Source: Aeromicrobium camelliae
GTDB taxonomy: Bacteria; Actinomycetota; Actinomycetes; Propionibacteriales; Nocardioidaceae
DNA length: 64,000 bases
NCBI RefSeq assembly: GCF_003850045.1
Contig: NZ_RQJX01000010.1
Coordinates: 44,106-108,105 of the forward strand
Reading direction: 5' to 3'
In this document: one piece after another, positions 1 to 7,799 of the stretch
Numbering within the stretch: position 1 is the stretch's first letter
How the letters are laid out: every line of letters starts with the position of its first letter
The notes under the pieces: generated by a model
Seen by the model: only the letters and a program-made list of their open reading frames with translations
Told to the model about the DNA's origin: nothing
Database searches by the model: none
Program-made: the position numbers and the translations under genes

Positions 1-15
1 GACGGTCGTTGGCAT
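1..15 (-). CDS. 5' end of a gene running out of the window, probably dprA
   Basis: An ATG on the minus strand at 15-13 opens a frame reading M-P-T-T-V before the window edge, 3 nt after the yifB stop. DprA, the DNA-processing protein that loads RecA on incoming single strands, usually follows yifB in actinobacteria. The name rests only on that gene order; five codons carry no family signal. Confidence 0.3.
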
Positions 16-18
16 CGC

Positions 19-1593
19 TCACGCTGCCTCCAGCCGTCCGCGCAGCGGACCGCCGATCGCGGTCCCCCGTCGCAACGCCAGGGCGGTCGCCATGTCATCG
101 GCCGTCGGTGACTCGCTGCCCACGAGATCGGCGACGGTCCAGGCGACGCGAAGCACCCGGTCGGCGGCGCGGGCGCTGAGCTTGCCTGCCTGGACCTGCT
201 CCTCGAGGACGCAGCGGCCCTCGACCGTGGGCGGGAACACCTTGCGGAGTTCGACGCCGGAGACCTCGCTGTTGAGCCGGTAGCCCGCGTCGCCGAGGCG
301 GAGTCGCTGCCGATCACGCGCTGCCAGGACGTCCTCGGCCCACGCCGCGCTACTGCGCTGCGACCCGACACCGGCAAGCTCCGGTCGGGTCGGCGCGCGC
401 AGCACCCGGTGAATGTCGATCCGGTCGCGCACCGGCCCGCTGATCTTGTCGAGATAGCGTCGCCGGGCGACGGGCGGGCATTCGCAGCGTTCGGTCACCG
501 ACCCGTGGTAGCCGCACGGACACGGGTTGGCCGCCAGCACCAGTTGGAACCGGGCCGGGAACGCGACGGTCTGCGCGGATCGGGACACCACGATCTGGCC
601 GCTCTCGAGCGGCTGGCGCAATGCGTCGATGACGTTGACCGCGAACTCCGGCGCCTCGTCGAGGAAGAGCACCCCGCGATGCGCCAGGCTCATCGCCCCC
701 GGACGGATCTGCCGGCTCCCACCACCGACGATCGCTGCCGCGCTGGCCGAATGATGGGGGTCGACGAACGGCGGGCGTGCGAGCAGCGGTGCGTCGGCGG
801 GCAGCACACCCGCGACCGAGTGCACGGCGCTGACGTCGAGCGATGCCGCGAGATCCAGATCGGGCAGCAGCCGCGGGAGCCGCCGCGCGAGCATCGTCTT
901 ACCGATCCCCGGCGGGCCGGTCATGAACACGTGGTGACCTCCGGCGGCGGCGATCACGACGGCCAGCCGCGCGTCGTCCTGCCCGGCGACGTCCGCGAGG
1001 TCGAGTTGGTCGACCCGATGGCTCGACCAGCCCGACTCCTCGGCGACGTCGAGCGGTTCGACGGGCGGATCGTCCGGCACCTCCGTGCCGGTGAGCAGGG
1101 CGATGGTGTGCCGCAAGGAGCGCACGCCCACCGAGGTGACGCCCGGGACGAGGGCGGCTTCGCTGACGTTGGCCTCCGGCACCACGACCCGTGAGACGCC
1201 GGCCTCGGCCGCGGCCAGGACCGCGGGCAGAATCCCGCGCACCGCCCGGATGCGGCCATCGAGAGCGAGTTCGCCGAGGAACACGGTGTCGGCGATGCGC
1301 TCGGGTGGCACCAGCTTCTTGGCCGCGAACACCGCGACGGCGATCGGCAGGTCGTAGTGAGAGCCGTTCTTCGGCAAGGACGAGGGCGCGAGGTTGATGG
1401 TGACGCGGTGGTCGGGCCACGACGTGCCGGAGTTGACGACCGCGGACCGCACCCGGTCACGCGCCTCGCTCACGGTGGCGTCGCCGAGGCCGACGACGAC
1501 CGTGGCGGGCATGCCGCTGGAGACATCGACCTCCACCTCGATCGGCCGGCCCCGCAACCCGTCCAGTGCGACCGAGCGCGTCACGCCCGCCAT
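19..1593 (-). CDS. yifB: YifB family Mg-chelatase-like AAA+ ATPase (ComM-like)
   Basis: A 524-residue AAA+ ATPase of the YifB/ComM family. In proteobacteria ComM is a helicase that promotes branch migration during natural transformation; the actinobacterial role is not established. The N-terminal ChlI-like domain covers about residues 15-165. Walker A GPPGIGKT is at 226-233 and Walker B LDEAPE at 311-316, followed by the family signature ANPCPCGYHG near 355-364. The ATG at 1593 is chosen because homology starts there and it overlaps the yraN stop by ATGA. The reading frame stays open upstream but only as an Arg-rich shadow. It is cotranscribed with yraN and probable dprA. Confidence 0.93.
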   Translation of the reverse strand: MAGVTRSVALDGLRGRPIEVEVDVSSGMPATVVVGLGDATVSEARDRVRSAVVNSGTSWPDHRVTINLAPSSLPKNGSHYDLPIAVAVFAAKKLVPPERIADTVFLGELALDGRIRAVRGILPAVLAAAEAGVSRVVVPEANVSEAALVPGVTSVGVRSLRHTIALLTGTEVPDDPPVEPLDVAEESGWSSHRVDQLDLADVAGQDDARLAVVIAAAGGHHVFMTGPPGIGKTMLARRLPRLLPDLDLAASLDVSAVHSVAGVLPADAPLLARPPFVDPHHSASAAAIVGGGSRQIRPGAMSLAHRGVLFLDEAPEFAVNVIDALRQPLESGQIVVSRSAQTVAFPARFQLVLAANPCPCGYHGSVTERCECPPVARRRYLDKISGPVRDRIDIHRVLRAPTRPELAGVGSQRSSAAWAEDVLAARDRQRLRLGDAGYRLNSEVSGVELRKVFPPTVEGRCVLEEQVQAGKLSARAADRVLRVAWTVADLVGSESPTADDMATALALRRGTAIGGPLRGRLEAA

Positions 1594-1955
1594 CAGGCCA
1601 CTCCGGTGATGCGCTCGACCTGCGGGGCGCCACGGGTGGGCACGAGCACCGACACGACGTCGATGCGCACGCTCGGCGGGTGGAGCCCGTGGACCTCGAG
1701 CCAATGCGCGGCCAGACGACGCAGCCGAGCGGCCTTCTGCGGGCCCACGGCCTCCAGCGGTGAGCCGTACCGGTCCCCGGTGCGGGTCTTGACCTCGCAC
1801 ACGACGAGCGTGGCGTCCTCGCGGGCGACGATGTCGACCTCGCCGTAACGGCACGTCCAGTTCCGGGCGAGGATGACGAGCCCCTCCGACCGCAGGTGAT
1901 CCACAGCGACCTGCTCGCCGTAGGCGCCCAGCGCCTTGTTGCGTGCGTACGTCAT
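1593..1955 (-). CDS. yraN: YraN/UPF0102 family nuclease-fold protein
   Basis: A 120-residue member of UPF0102, a small Holliday-junction-resolvase-like fold with a PD-(D/E)xK nuclease core. Residues GEVDIVA and CEVKTRTGDRYGSP supply the expected Asp and Glu-x-Lys positions. No biochemical role is firmly known. The ATG at 1955 (MTYARNKALG) is where family similarity starts. Its stop is shared with the yifB start (ATGA), so the two are translationally coupled. Confidence 0.88.
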   Translation of the reverse strand: MTYARNKALGAYGEQVAVDHLRSEGLVILARNWTCRYGEVDIVAREDATLVVCEVKTRTGDRYGSPLEAVGPQKAARLRRLAAHWLEVHGLHPPSVRIDVVSVLVPTRGAPQVERITGVA

Positions 1956-2038
1956 GCTCCGAGCCTCGCGGTGGCAGCTCGCAGCGTGCCAGCGGTCGGC
2001 GCGGAACTGTGGACGACCTCCGCCTGTGGAGGGCGGCC

Positions 2039-2347
2039 TCAGTCCTCGGGAAGCTTGAAGTCCGAGTCCTGCAGTTCTTCGACGTTGACGTCCTTGAAGG
2101 TCAGCACCTTGACGTTCTTGGCGAACCGGGCGGGACGGTAGATGTCCCACACCCAGGCATCGGCCATCGTGACCTCGAAGTAGGCGTCACCGGTCTCGGA
2201 ACGCACCTTCACGTCGACGGCGTTGCACAGGTAGAACCGACGGTCGGTCTCCACGACGTACTTGAAGATCCGCACGACATCGCGGTACTCGCGGTACAGC
2301 GCGAGCTCCATCTCCGTCTCGTACCGCTCCAGATCCTCAGCGCTCAT
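2039..2347 (-). CDS. DUF2469 family protein
   Basis: A 102-residue acidic protein starting MSAEDLERYETEMELALYRE. It matches DUF2469, a conserved actinobacterial family of unknown function nearly always next to rnhB. It is rich in aromatic residues in the middle (YRPARFAKNV, WVWDI) and has no membrane segment or obvious catalytic motif. Its ATG at 2347 overlaps the rnhB stop (ATGA). An 83-bp gap separates it from yraN. Confidence 0.88.
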   Translation of the reverse strand: MSAEDLERYETEMELALYREYRDVVRIFKYVVETDRRFYLCNAVDVKVRSETGDAYFEVTMADAWVWDIYRPARFAKNVKVLTFKDVNVEELQDSDFKLPED

Positions 2348-3006
2348 GACGTGCTCTCCTCTTCCCGCGCGGTCAGCACGGCGCGGACGTTGGCGTAGGT
2401 CATCCGGTGCTCCGGGCACGGGCCGTGCGCGCGCAGGGCCTCCTCATGCCGCAGGGTCGAGTAGCCCTTGTGCACGGCGAAGTCATACTGCGGGTAACCG
2501 TCGTGCAACCGCTCCATGATCCGGTCGCGGGTCACCTTCGCCACCACCGACGCCGCCGCGATCGACGCCGACACCTGATCGCCCTTCCAGACCGCGAGCC
2601 CGGGCACTCCCAGGCCGTCGACGCTGAACCCGTCGGTCAGGACGTAGGCCGGGGGCTGCTCGAGCCGGGCCAGCGCACGTCGGAGCGCGGCGACGTTGGC
2701 GCGATGCAGCCCCAGCGCGTCACACTCGGCAGCCTCGACGATCACGACCGACACCGCCCGTGCGCGTTCGTGAATGCGCTCGAAGCACGCCTCGCGGCGT
2801 TTGGGCGTCAGAAGCTTGGAGTCGGCCAGTCCGTCGATCGGGCGGTCCAGGATGACCGCCGCGGCGACGAGGGGCCCCGCACACGCCCCGCGTCCGGCCT
2901 CGTCGACACCGGCGACGGGCGCGAGGCCACGACGCGCCAACGCGCGCTCGTAGCCGTAGAGACCGGCGTCACGACGGATCGTGGGACCGGAGAGCAAGGT
3001 CGTCAC
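2344..3006 (-). CDS. rnhB: Ribonuclease HII
   Basis: RNase HII, 220 residues, removes ribonucleotides and RNA primers from RNA-DNA hybrids. The catalytic block GVDEAGRGACAGPL carries the first Asp-Glu pair. DSKLLTPKRRE follows, then YVLTDGF with a further acidic residue and the SASIAAASVVAKVTRD block. The GTG start at 3006 is preferred because it overlaps the lepB stop as GTGA and matches the family length. Upstream in-frame sequence is only a shadow of lepB. Confidence 0.95.
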   Translation of the reverse strand: MTTLLSGPTIRRDAGLYGYERALARRGLAPVAGVDEAGRGACAGPLVAAAVILDRPIDGLADSKLLTPKRREACFERIHERARAVSVVIVEAAECDALGLHRANVAALRRALARLEQPPAYVLTDGFSVDGLGVPGLAVWKGDQVSASIAAASVVAKVTRDRIMERLHDGYPQYDFAVHKGYSTLRHEEALRAHGPCPEHRMTYANVRAVLTAREEESTS

Positions 3007-3656
3007 GGCACCCCTTCGAACGCGTCGCTGTGTTCGATGAATCCGAACCGGCTGAACGGCCACACCCGCAGCCACGCCTTGCCGACGACGGCGTCCTCGC
3101 TGATGAAGCCGCCGCCAGGATCGCCGAGGTGGTACCGCGAATCGGAGGAGTTGCCGCGGTTGTCGCCCTGGACCCACAGGTAGCCGTCCGGCACTTCCAC
3201 TGTGAAGGTGGGCTCGGCGTTGGCCGCCTGGTCCGCCAGGTATGACTCCTCGACGGGCTCACCGTTGACCATCAACCGGCCGGCGCTGTCACAGCACTCG
3301 ACCGTGTCGCCCCCGACGCCGACCACACGCTTGATGAGGTGACCGCCGGACGGGTAGAGACCGATGACCTCCAGCGCCTTCTGGACGACGTTGCTGGGTG
3401 CCGAAGCGTCGGCCGACCCCAGCCATCCTCCCGGATCGTCGAAGACGACGATGTCGCCGCGGTCGGGTGAACCGCCCCAGTAGGAGACCTTCTGCACGAG
3501 CAGCTTGTCGTCGACCTGCATCGTCGGCTCCATCGACTCGGACGGAATGTAGAACGCCTGCACGAAGAACGTCTTGACGATAACGGCCAGGACCACTGCG
3601 GTGACGACCAGGAGAATGGATTCCTGCCACACGGGCAACTGGCGCTTCTCGGTCAC
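3003..3656 (-). CDS. lepB: Signal peptidase I
   Basis: Type I signal peptidase, 217 residues, which cleaves signal peptides from exported proteins at the outer face of the membrane. A single N-terminal transmembrane helix spans about residues 12-35. The catalytic Ser41 lies in SESMEPTM and the general base Lys109 in KRVVGVGGD; the C-terminal box GDNRGNSSDSR is intact. It follows rplS after a strong terminator (3714-3747) and so probably has its own promoter. It starts the lepB-rnhB-DUF2469 set. Confidence 0.95.
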   Translation of the reverse strand: MTEKRQLPVWQESILLVVTAVVLAVIVKTFFVQAFYIPSESMEPTMQVDDKLLVQKVSYWGGSPDRGDIVVFDDPGGWLGSADASAPSNVVQKALEVIGLYPSGGHLIKRVVGVGGDTVECCDSAGRLMVNGEPVEESYLADQAANAEPTFTVEVPDGYLWVQGDNRGNSSDSRYHLGDPGGGFISEDAVVGKAWLRVWPFSRFGFIEHSDAFEGVP

Positions 3657-3713
3657 TCGAAGAGCGTACCGGTCTCCCCGACGCGGGTCCGGGCAGACGC
3701 GCCCCCGAGAGAA

Positions 3714-3747
3714 ACACCACGGCCCCGCCGAAGCGGGGCCGTGGTGT
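3714..3747 (-). terminator. Rho-independent-type terminator after rplS
   Basis: A perfect 14-bp inverted repeat, arms 3714-3727 and 3734-3747, with loop CCGAAG. It lies 23 nt downstream of the rplS stop. Read in the rplS direction the stem is followed by TTTCTCTC, a weak U-tract. Confidence 0.8.
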
Positions 3748-3769
3748 GTGAAGAAGAAGGTCGCCGGAC

Positions 3770-4120
3770 TCAGTCCTCGCGCTTCTCCTTGATCTTGGCA
3801 GCCTTGCCGCGCAGGTTGCGCAGGTAGTAGAGCTTCGCGCGGCGCACGTCACCGCGGGTCGCGACCTCGATCTTGTCGATGACCGGCGAGTGGACCGGGA
3901 AGGTCCGCTCCACGCCGACGCCGAAGCTCACCTTGCGGACGGTGAACGTCCTGCCGATGCCCGAGCCCTGCACCTTGATGCAGACGCCCTGGAACATCTG
4001 GACACGCGAGCGGTTGCCCTCGACGATGTTGACGTGCACCTTGAGGGTGTCGCCGGGACGGAAGTCGGGGACGTCGTCGCGCAGCTGGCTGCTGGCGATC
4101 TGATCGATGACGTTGGTCAT
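3770..4120 (-). CDS. rplS: 50S ribosomal protein L19
   Basis: Ribosomal protein bL19, 116 residues, located at the 30S-50S interface. The family hallmarks [42 protein letters not shown] and the basic tail [21 protein letters not shown] are all present. The start MTNVIDQI at 4120 has a purine-rich Shine-Dalgarno (GGAGTAG). In many bacteria rplS directly follows trmD; here an ammonium transporter gene separates them, so rplS must depend on its own promoter or on readthrough from amt. Confidence 0.97.
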   Translation of the reverse strand: MTNVIDQIASSQLRDDVPDFRPGDTLKVHVNIVEGNRSRVQMFQGVCIKVQGSGIGRTFTVRKVSFGVGVERTFPVHSPVIDKIEVATRGDVRRAKLYYLRNLRGKAAKIKEKRED

Positions 4121-4234
4121 GTCTACTCCTCGCCGGTGCCACAGGTCACCAACGGACGCTGAACGATGATGGGCGGTGCTGTAGACGACGGGTCTCCCCT
4201 GTGGCAGAGGCGTCGGCACCAAGGAACCATTTTG
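4121..4234 (-). promoter_or_regulatory. rplS leader with possible promoter and long-range stem
   Basis: Upstream of rplS, a CAAAAT -10-like hexamer (plus-strand 4229-4234) lies 18 nt from a TTTCGC -35-like element. The transcript leader would contain a 9-bp inverted repeat, arms 4137-4145 and 4198-4206 (TGCCACAGG / CCTGTGGCA). The proximal arm is only about 16 nt from the start codon. This could affect translation of L19. The promoter call is weak. Confidence 0.35.
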
Positions 4235-4279
4235 CCACACGGCCCCGCAGCCGCGAAATCCGGCCTCGCCCCGACCGCC

Positions 4280-4307
4280 CGAAGGGACGCCCGAGGGCGC
4301 CCCTTCG
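4280..4307 (-). terminator. Hairpin terminator after the solitary ammonium transporter gene
   Basis: A 13-bp stem with one wobble position, arms 4280-4292 and 4295-4307 and a minimal loop, begins 18 nt past the stop codon at 4325. No U-run follows, as is common in actinobacteria. Confidence 0.6.
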
Positions 4308-4324
4308 AACCGCCGGACGAGTGG

Positions 4325-5545
4325 TCAGTCGAACTTGTACCCCTCGCCGTGCAGCGCGAGATCGATCCCGGCGATCTCGTCCTCCTCGCGAGCCCGGAAG
4401 CCGATCGTCTTGTCGATCGCGACGCCTAGCGCATAGGCGATGGCGAACGAGTAGACGGCGACCGCGAGCGCCGGAACGATCTGCGTCAGCAGCTGGTCGA
4501 TACCGCCGCCGGTGAACAGACCGGTGTCCGTCGCGAAGAAGCCCAGGTAGAGGCAGCCGATGAAGCCGGCCACCAGGTGCAGACCCACCACGTCGAGCGA
4601 GTCGTCGAAGCCCAGCTTGAACTTCAGGTCGATGGCGAAGCAGCAGGCGACGCCGGCGACCAGGCCGAGCACGATGGACCACCACGGTGTGAGGTTCGCG
4701 CAGGCCGGGGTGATCGCGACGAGTCCGGCGACGACGCCCGAGGCGGCGCCCACCGCCGTCGCCTTGCCGTCCTTGACGTGCTCGACGACCAGGAACCCGA
4801 TGACGCCGGCGGCCGGAGCGGCGATCGTGTTGATGAAGATGAGGGCGCCCGTGCCGTCGTCGCCGGCGGCCCCGGCGTTGAAGCCGAACCAGCCGAACCA
4901 CAGGATCGCGGCGCCGATGAGGACGAGCGGCACATTGTGCGGAGCCGAGTCTTCCTTCGAGAAGCCGACCTTGCGCTGCCCGAGCACGAGGGCCAGGGCC
5001 AGGGCGGCGGCGCCGGCGCTGATGTGGACGACGGTGCCGCCGGCCCAGTCCAGCACCTCGGTGTCTCCGAAGCCGAACGTGCCGATCCAGCCCGTGAGGT
5101 TGCCTTCGCCGTCGAGGCCCCACACCCAGCCCTGGGAGGGGAAGTAGACCAGCGTCGCCCACAGGCCCGCGAAGACCATCCAGGGGAAGAACCGTGCCCG
5201 GTCCGCGACCGCGCCGGAGATCAGCGCGGTCGTGATGACGGCGAACGTCGAACCGAACGCCACGCTGGCGAGTCCGGCCGGGTTCTCCGCGGCCATCGTG
5301 CTCAACCCGAAGTCCGAGAACGGGTTGGCGAGGACACCGCCGATGATGTCGTCGCCGTTCGAGCCCATGTTGTAGCCGTAGAGGATCCAGAGCACGAAGA
5401 CGAGCCCCATCGCCCCGAAGCTCAGCATCATCATCGACACGACGCTCTTGGCCTTGACGAGGCCGCCGTAGAAGAAGGCCAGGCCGGGCGTCATGAAGAG
5501 AACAAGCGCCGCGGTGATCAGCAGCCAGATTGTTCCGGGTTCCAT
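4325..5545 (-). CDS. Ammonium transporter (Amt family), solitary copy
   Basis: A 406-residue Amt/Mep/Rh channel that conducts ammonium across the membrane, with about 11 transmembrane helices. It starts MEPGTIWLLITAALVLFMTPGLAF and contains GGLVKAKSVVSMMM and the pore blocks DYAGG-like DWAGGTVVH and [16 protein letters not shown] with twin-His positions. The ATG at 5545 has an AGAGG Shine-Dalgarno. Unlike the copy at 17067-18374 it has no glnK partner. It sits between trmD and rplS, and a GlnR-like box lies 88-125 bp upstream, which suggests induction by nitrogen limitation. Confidence 0.93.
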   Translation of the reverse strand: MEPGTIWLLITAALVLFMTPGLAFFYGGLVKAKSVVSMMMLSFGAMGLVFVLWILYGYNMGSNGDDIIGGVLANPFSDFGLSTMAAENPAGLASVAFGSTFAVITTALISGAVADRARFFPWMVFAGLWATLVYFPSQGWVWGLDGEGNLTGWIGTFGFGDTEVLDWAGGTVVHISAGAAALALALVLGQRKVGFSKEDSAPHNVPLVLIGAAILWFGWFGFNAGAAGDDGTGALIFINTIAAPAAGVIGFLVVEHVKDGKATAVGAASGVVAGLVAITPACANLTPWWSIVLGLVAGVACCFAIDLKFKLGFDDSLDVVGLHLVAGFIGCLYLGFFATDTGLFTGGGIDQLLTQIVPALAVAVYSFAIAYALGVAIDKTIGFRAREEDEIAGIDLALHGEGYKFD

Positions 5546-5632
5546 ATCAACCTCTTTGCGAGTCGGTGAACGAGAGGCCACGACACGGCGGCGCTGCCGC
5601 GACTGGCACTTCATCGATGCTCACGAAGAGGC

Positions 5633-5670
5633 GTTACGTCCCCCTACCGCAGGTGTTTCCTCACCGTTAC
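5633..5670 (-). promoter_or_regulatory. GlnR-type operator upstream of the solitary amt
   Basis: Read on the minus strand the site is GTAAC-n6-GAAAC-n6-GGTAG-n6-GTAAC, with exact 11-bp periodicity. The GlnR consensus known from Streptomyces is gTnAC-n6-GaAAC repeated. The first a/b pair is perfect, the second partly degenerate. It lies in the 157-bp gap between trmD and amt; nothing else was recognised there. Confidence 0.6.
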
Positions 5671-5702
5671 GCGAGGGCGGCGATCGTTAAATTCAGCGAC
5701 AT

Positions 5703-6383
5703 TCAGGGCGCGAGGTCGGGCCGGCGCTCGCGCGTGCGGCGCAGGGCCTCCTCGCGGCGCCATGCGGCGATCTGGCCATGGTGCCCCGACAGGAGCACCT
5801 CGGGGACCTCTCGACCCCGCCACGACGCCGGCTTGGTGTACACCGGGTACTCGAGCAGGCCTTCGGCGGTGTGCGACTCCTCGGCAAGGGACTCCGGATT
5901 GCCCATGAATCCCGGAATCAGCCGCACGATCGCCTCGGTCATCGCGAGTGCGGCCACCTCTCCCCCGTTCAGCACGAAGTCGCCGAGCGAGAGCTCCCGC
6001 ACCGTCCAGCGGTCGTTCGCCTCGTCGATGACGCGCTGATCGATGCCCTCATAGCGGCCGCAGCAGTAGACCAGGTGCGACGCCGCGCTGAGCGATTCGG
6101 CGTGGCGCTGCGTGAACGGGATGCCCGAGGGGGTGGGCACGACGACGATGCTGTCGTCGCGGCAGACCGCGTCGAGCGCCTCCCCCCAGGGCTCGGGTCG
6201 CATCACCATGCCGGCGCCGCCGCCGTACGGCGTGTCGTCGACGGTGCGGTGCCGATCGTGGGTCCAGTCGCGCAGGTCGTGGACGACGACCTCGAGCAGG
6301 CCTGCGCGCTGCGCCCTGCCCGGCAGCGAGAGGTCCAGCGGAGCGAGATAGTCGGGGAAGATCGAGATGACGTCGATGCGCAC
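5703..6383 (-). CDS. trmD: tRNA (guanine-N1)-methyltransferase TrmD
   Basis: TrmD, 226 residues, methylates G37 of tRNAs next to the anticodon and prevents +1 frameshifting. The deep trefoil knot motifs are visible: [30 protein letters not shown], and [16 protein letters not shown]. The GTG start at 6383 ([13 protein letters not shown]) is where the family begins. It lies 1 nt beyond the rimM stop, which is tight coupling. It is the last gene of rpsP-khpA-rimM-trmD. Confidence 0.96.
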   Translation of the reverse strand: MRIDVISIFPDYLAPLDLSLPGRAQRAGLLEVVVHDLRDWTHDRHRTVDDTPYGGGAGMVMRPEPWGEALDAVCRDDSIVVVPTPSGIPFTQRHAESLSAASHLVYCCGRYEGIDQRVIDEANDRWTVRELSLGDFVLNGGEVAALAMTEAIVRLIPGFMGNPESLAEESHTAEGLLEYPVYTKPASWRGREVPEVLLSGHHGQIAAWRREEALRRTRERRPDLAP

Positions 6384-6384
6384 G

Positions 6385-6918
6385 TCAGCGCCCTTCGGGC
6401 GGAGCGACGGTCTCCGCGGCGTCGGGATCGAGAAGTCCGGGCACGTCGGCCACGACGAGCACGCCACGGTCGATGTCGACCTCGGGAACGAGGGCCGCGA
6501 CGAACGGCACGAGGATCTCGCGACCGTTCACGTCCACGGCGAGGGTGTCGTGTGCCGGCAGGTGCAGGACGTCCGTGACCTCGCCGACAGCGGCTCCGTC
6601 GGGACGCTCCACGCGCAGCCCGATGAGCTGATGATCGTAGAACGCGTCGTCGTCCTCAGGCAGTTCGGCGGGGTCGACCTCCGCCTCGATGACCGTACCG
6701 TGCAACTGCTCGGCGGCAGTGCGATCCGGGACTTCGTCGAACGTGACGAGCAGCTTGCCGCCATGGGGCCGGGCAGCCTTCACGGTGAGCGCGCGACCCT
6801 TGCACACGACCGACGAGCCCGGAGCGAAACGTCGCTCGGGCTCGTCGGTGCGAAGTTCCACGGCGAGCTCACCGCGGATGCCGTGGGCGCGGCCGATCCG
6901 GCCGATGACGACCAGCAT
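6385..6918 (-). CDS. rimM: 16S rRNA processing/ribosome maturation protein RimM
   Basis: RimM, 177 residues, a 30S assembly factor that binds ribosomal protein S19. The N-terminal RimM domain starts [17 protein letters not shown]; a C-terminal PRC-barrel covers about residues 95-165. ATG at 6918 with a GGGG-type Shine-Dalgarno is preferred over a TTG 12 nt upstream. It precedes trmD by 1 nt in the usual order. Confidence 0.95.
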   Translation of the reverse strand: MLVVIGRIGRAHGIRGELAVELRTDEPERRFAPGSSVVCKGRALTVKAARPHGGKLLVTFDEVPDRTAAEQLHGTVIEAEVDPAELPEDDDAFYDHQLIGLRVERPDGAAVGEVTDVLHLPAHDTLAVDVNGREILVPFVAALVPEVDIDRGVLVVADVPGLLDPDAAETVAPPEGR

Positions 6919-6931
6919 CGTCGACCCCAAC

Positions 6932-7183
6932 TCAGCGCTGGCGGTCGACGTCCACGAAGTCGATCCGCGCGCCGCCGCGGCCCGCGAGGGCCGAGGCGAC
7001 GGTGCGGATCGCCGTGGCGGTGCGCCCAGCGCGACCGATCACCTTGCCCAGATCGTCCGGGTTCACCCGCACCTCGAACAGCTCACCGCGGCGAGTCTGC
7101 TTGGTGCGGACCGAGACGTCGTCGGGATGGTCGACGATGCCGGCGACCAGATGCTCGATGACCTCGCGCAGGGGCGCACCCAT
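6932..7183 (-). CDS. khpA: KH-domain RNA-binding protein KhpA
   Basis: An 83-residue single KH-domain protein of the KhpA/YlqC family, between rpsP and rimM as usual. It probably binds structured RNA with KhpB. The GxxG-type loop is in GKVIGRAGRTATAIR, about residues 46-60. ATG 7183 has a GAGG about 10 nt upstream. A GTG at 7189, overlapping the rpsP stop as GTGA, is an equally possible start that would add two residues. Confidence 0.9.
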   Translation of the reverse strand: MGAPLREVIEHLVAGIVDHPDDVSVRTKQTRRGELFEVRVNPDDLGKVIGRAGRTATAIRTVASALAGRGGARIDFVDVDRQR

Positions 7184-7185
7184 GG

Positions 7186-7623
7186 TCACTCGGCCTCGGT
7201 GGCCGGGGTCTCTTCTTCGGCCTTGGCCTCGTCGGCAGCCGGCTCCTCAGCCTTAGGCTTGCTCGACTTGGTGGTCGTGGCCGACTTCTTGGGCTCGGCG
7301 TGCAGCTCCTTGAGCGCCTCGTCGAAGGCCTCAGCCTTGTCGCGCTTGGGCTCGGGGTGCTTGAGGGTGTTCTTGCCGCCCTCGATGTCGCCGGTGAGCT
7401 TGAGGATCGCCGCGACGGCCTCGGTCGGCTGCGCGCCGACACCCAGCCAGTACTGCGCCCGCTCGGAGTCGACGTGGATGGTCGACGGCTCGGTCTTCGG
7501 GTTGTAGGTGCCGATCTCCTCGATCACGCGACCATCGCGCTTGGTGCGCGAGTCGGCGACGACGATGCGGTAGAACGGCGTGCGGATCTTGCCCATCCGC
7601 TTGAGGCGAATCTTGACTGCCAC
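7186..7623 (-). CDS. rpsP: 30S ribosomal protein S16
   Basis: Ribosomal protein bS16, 145 residues. The conserved core [24 protein letters not shown] is at the GTG start (7623), preceded by AAGGAG. After about residue 100 it carries a long low-complexity Lys/Ala/Glu tail ([17 protein letters not shown]), an extension common in actinobacteria. It is the first gene of the rpsP-khpA-rimM-trmD operon. Confidence 0.96.
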   Translation of the reverse strand: MAVKIRLKRMGKIRTPFYRIVVADSRTKRDGRVIEEIGTYNPKTEPSTIHVDSERAQYWLGVGAQPTEAVAAILKLTGDIEGGKNTLKHPEPKRDKAEAFDEALKELHAEPKKSATTTKSSKPKAEEPAADEAKAEEETPATEAE

Positions 7624-7753
7624 GAGTGTGGTGTCTCCTTGTTGATCTGAGCTGTCGGTGACGACGCCGTGACGTGTGGGGTGGGCCCGGCGGCATCCAG
7701 GGCCGGCGACTCGCAGCTGAGAGGGTCTGGGAGCCGACCGGACACGATCACCC

Positions 7754-7783
7754 ATTGTGCCAGAGGACCGCACGGCCCACCAA
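7754..7783 (-). promoter_or_regulatory. Possible promoter of the rpsP operon
   Basis: On the minus strand TTGGTG (plus 7778-7783) is followed after 18 nt by CACAAT (plus 7754-7759). This would give a leader of about 120 nt before rpsP. Nothing else was seen in the 176-bp gap between rpsP and the ABC transporter gene. Confidence 0.35.
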
Positions 7784-7799
7784 ACAGGCCGCGCCGAGC

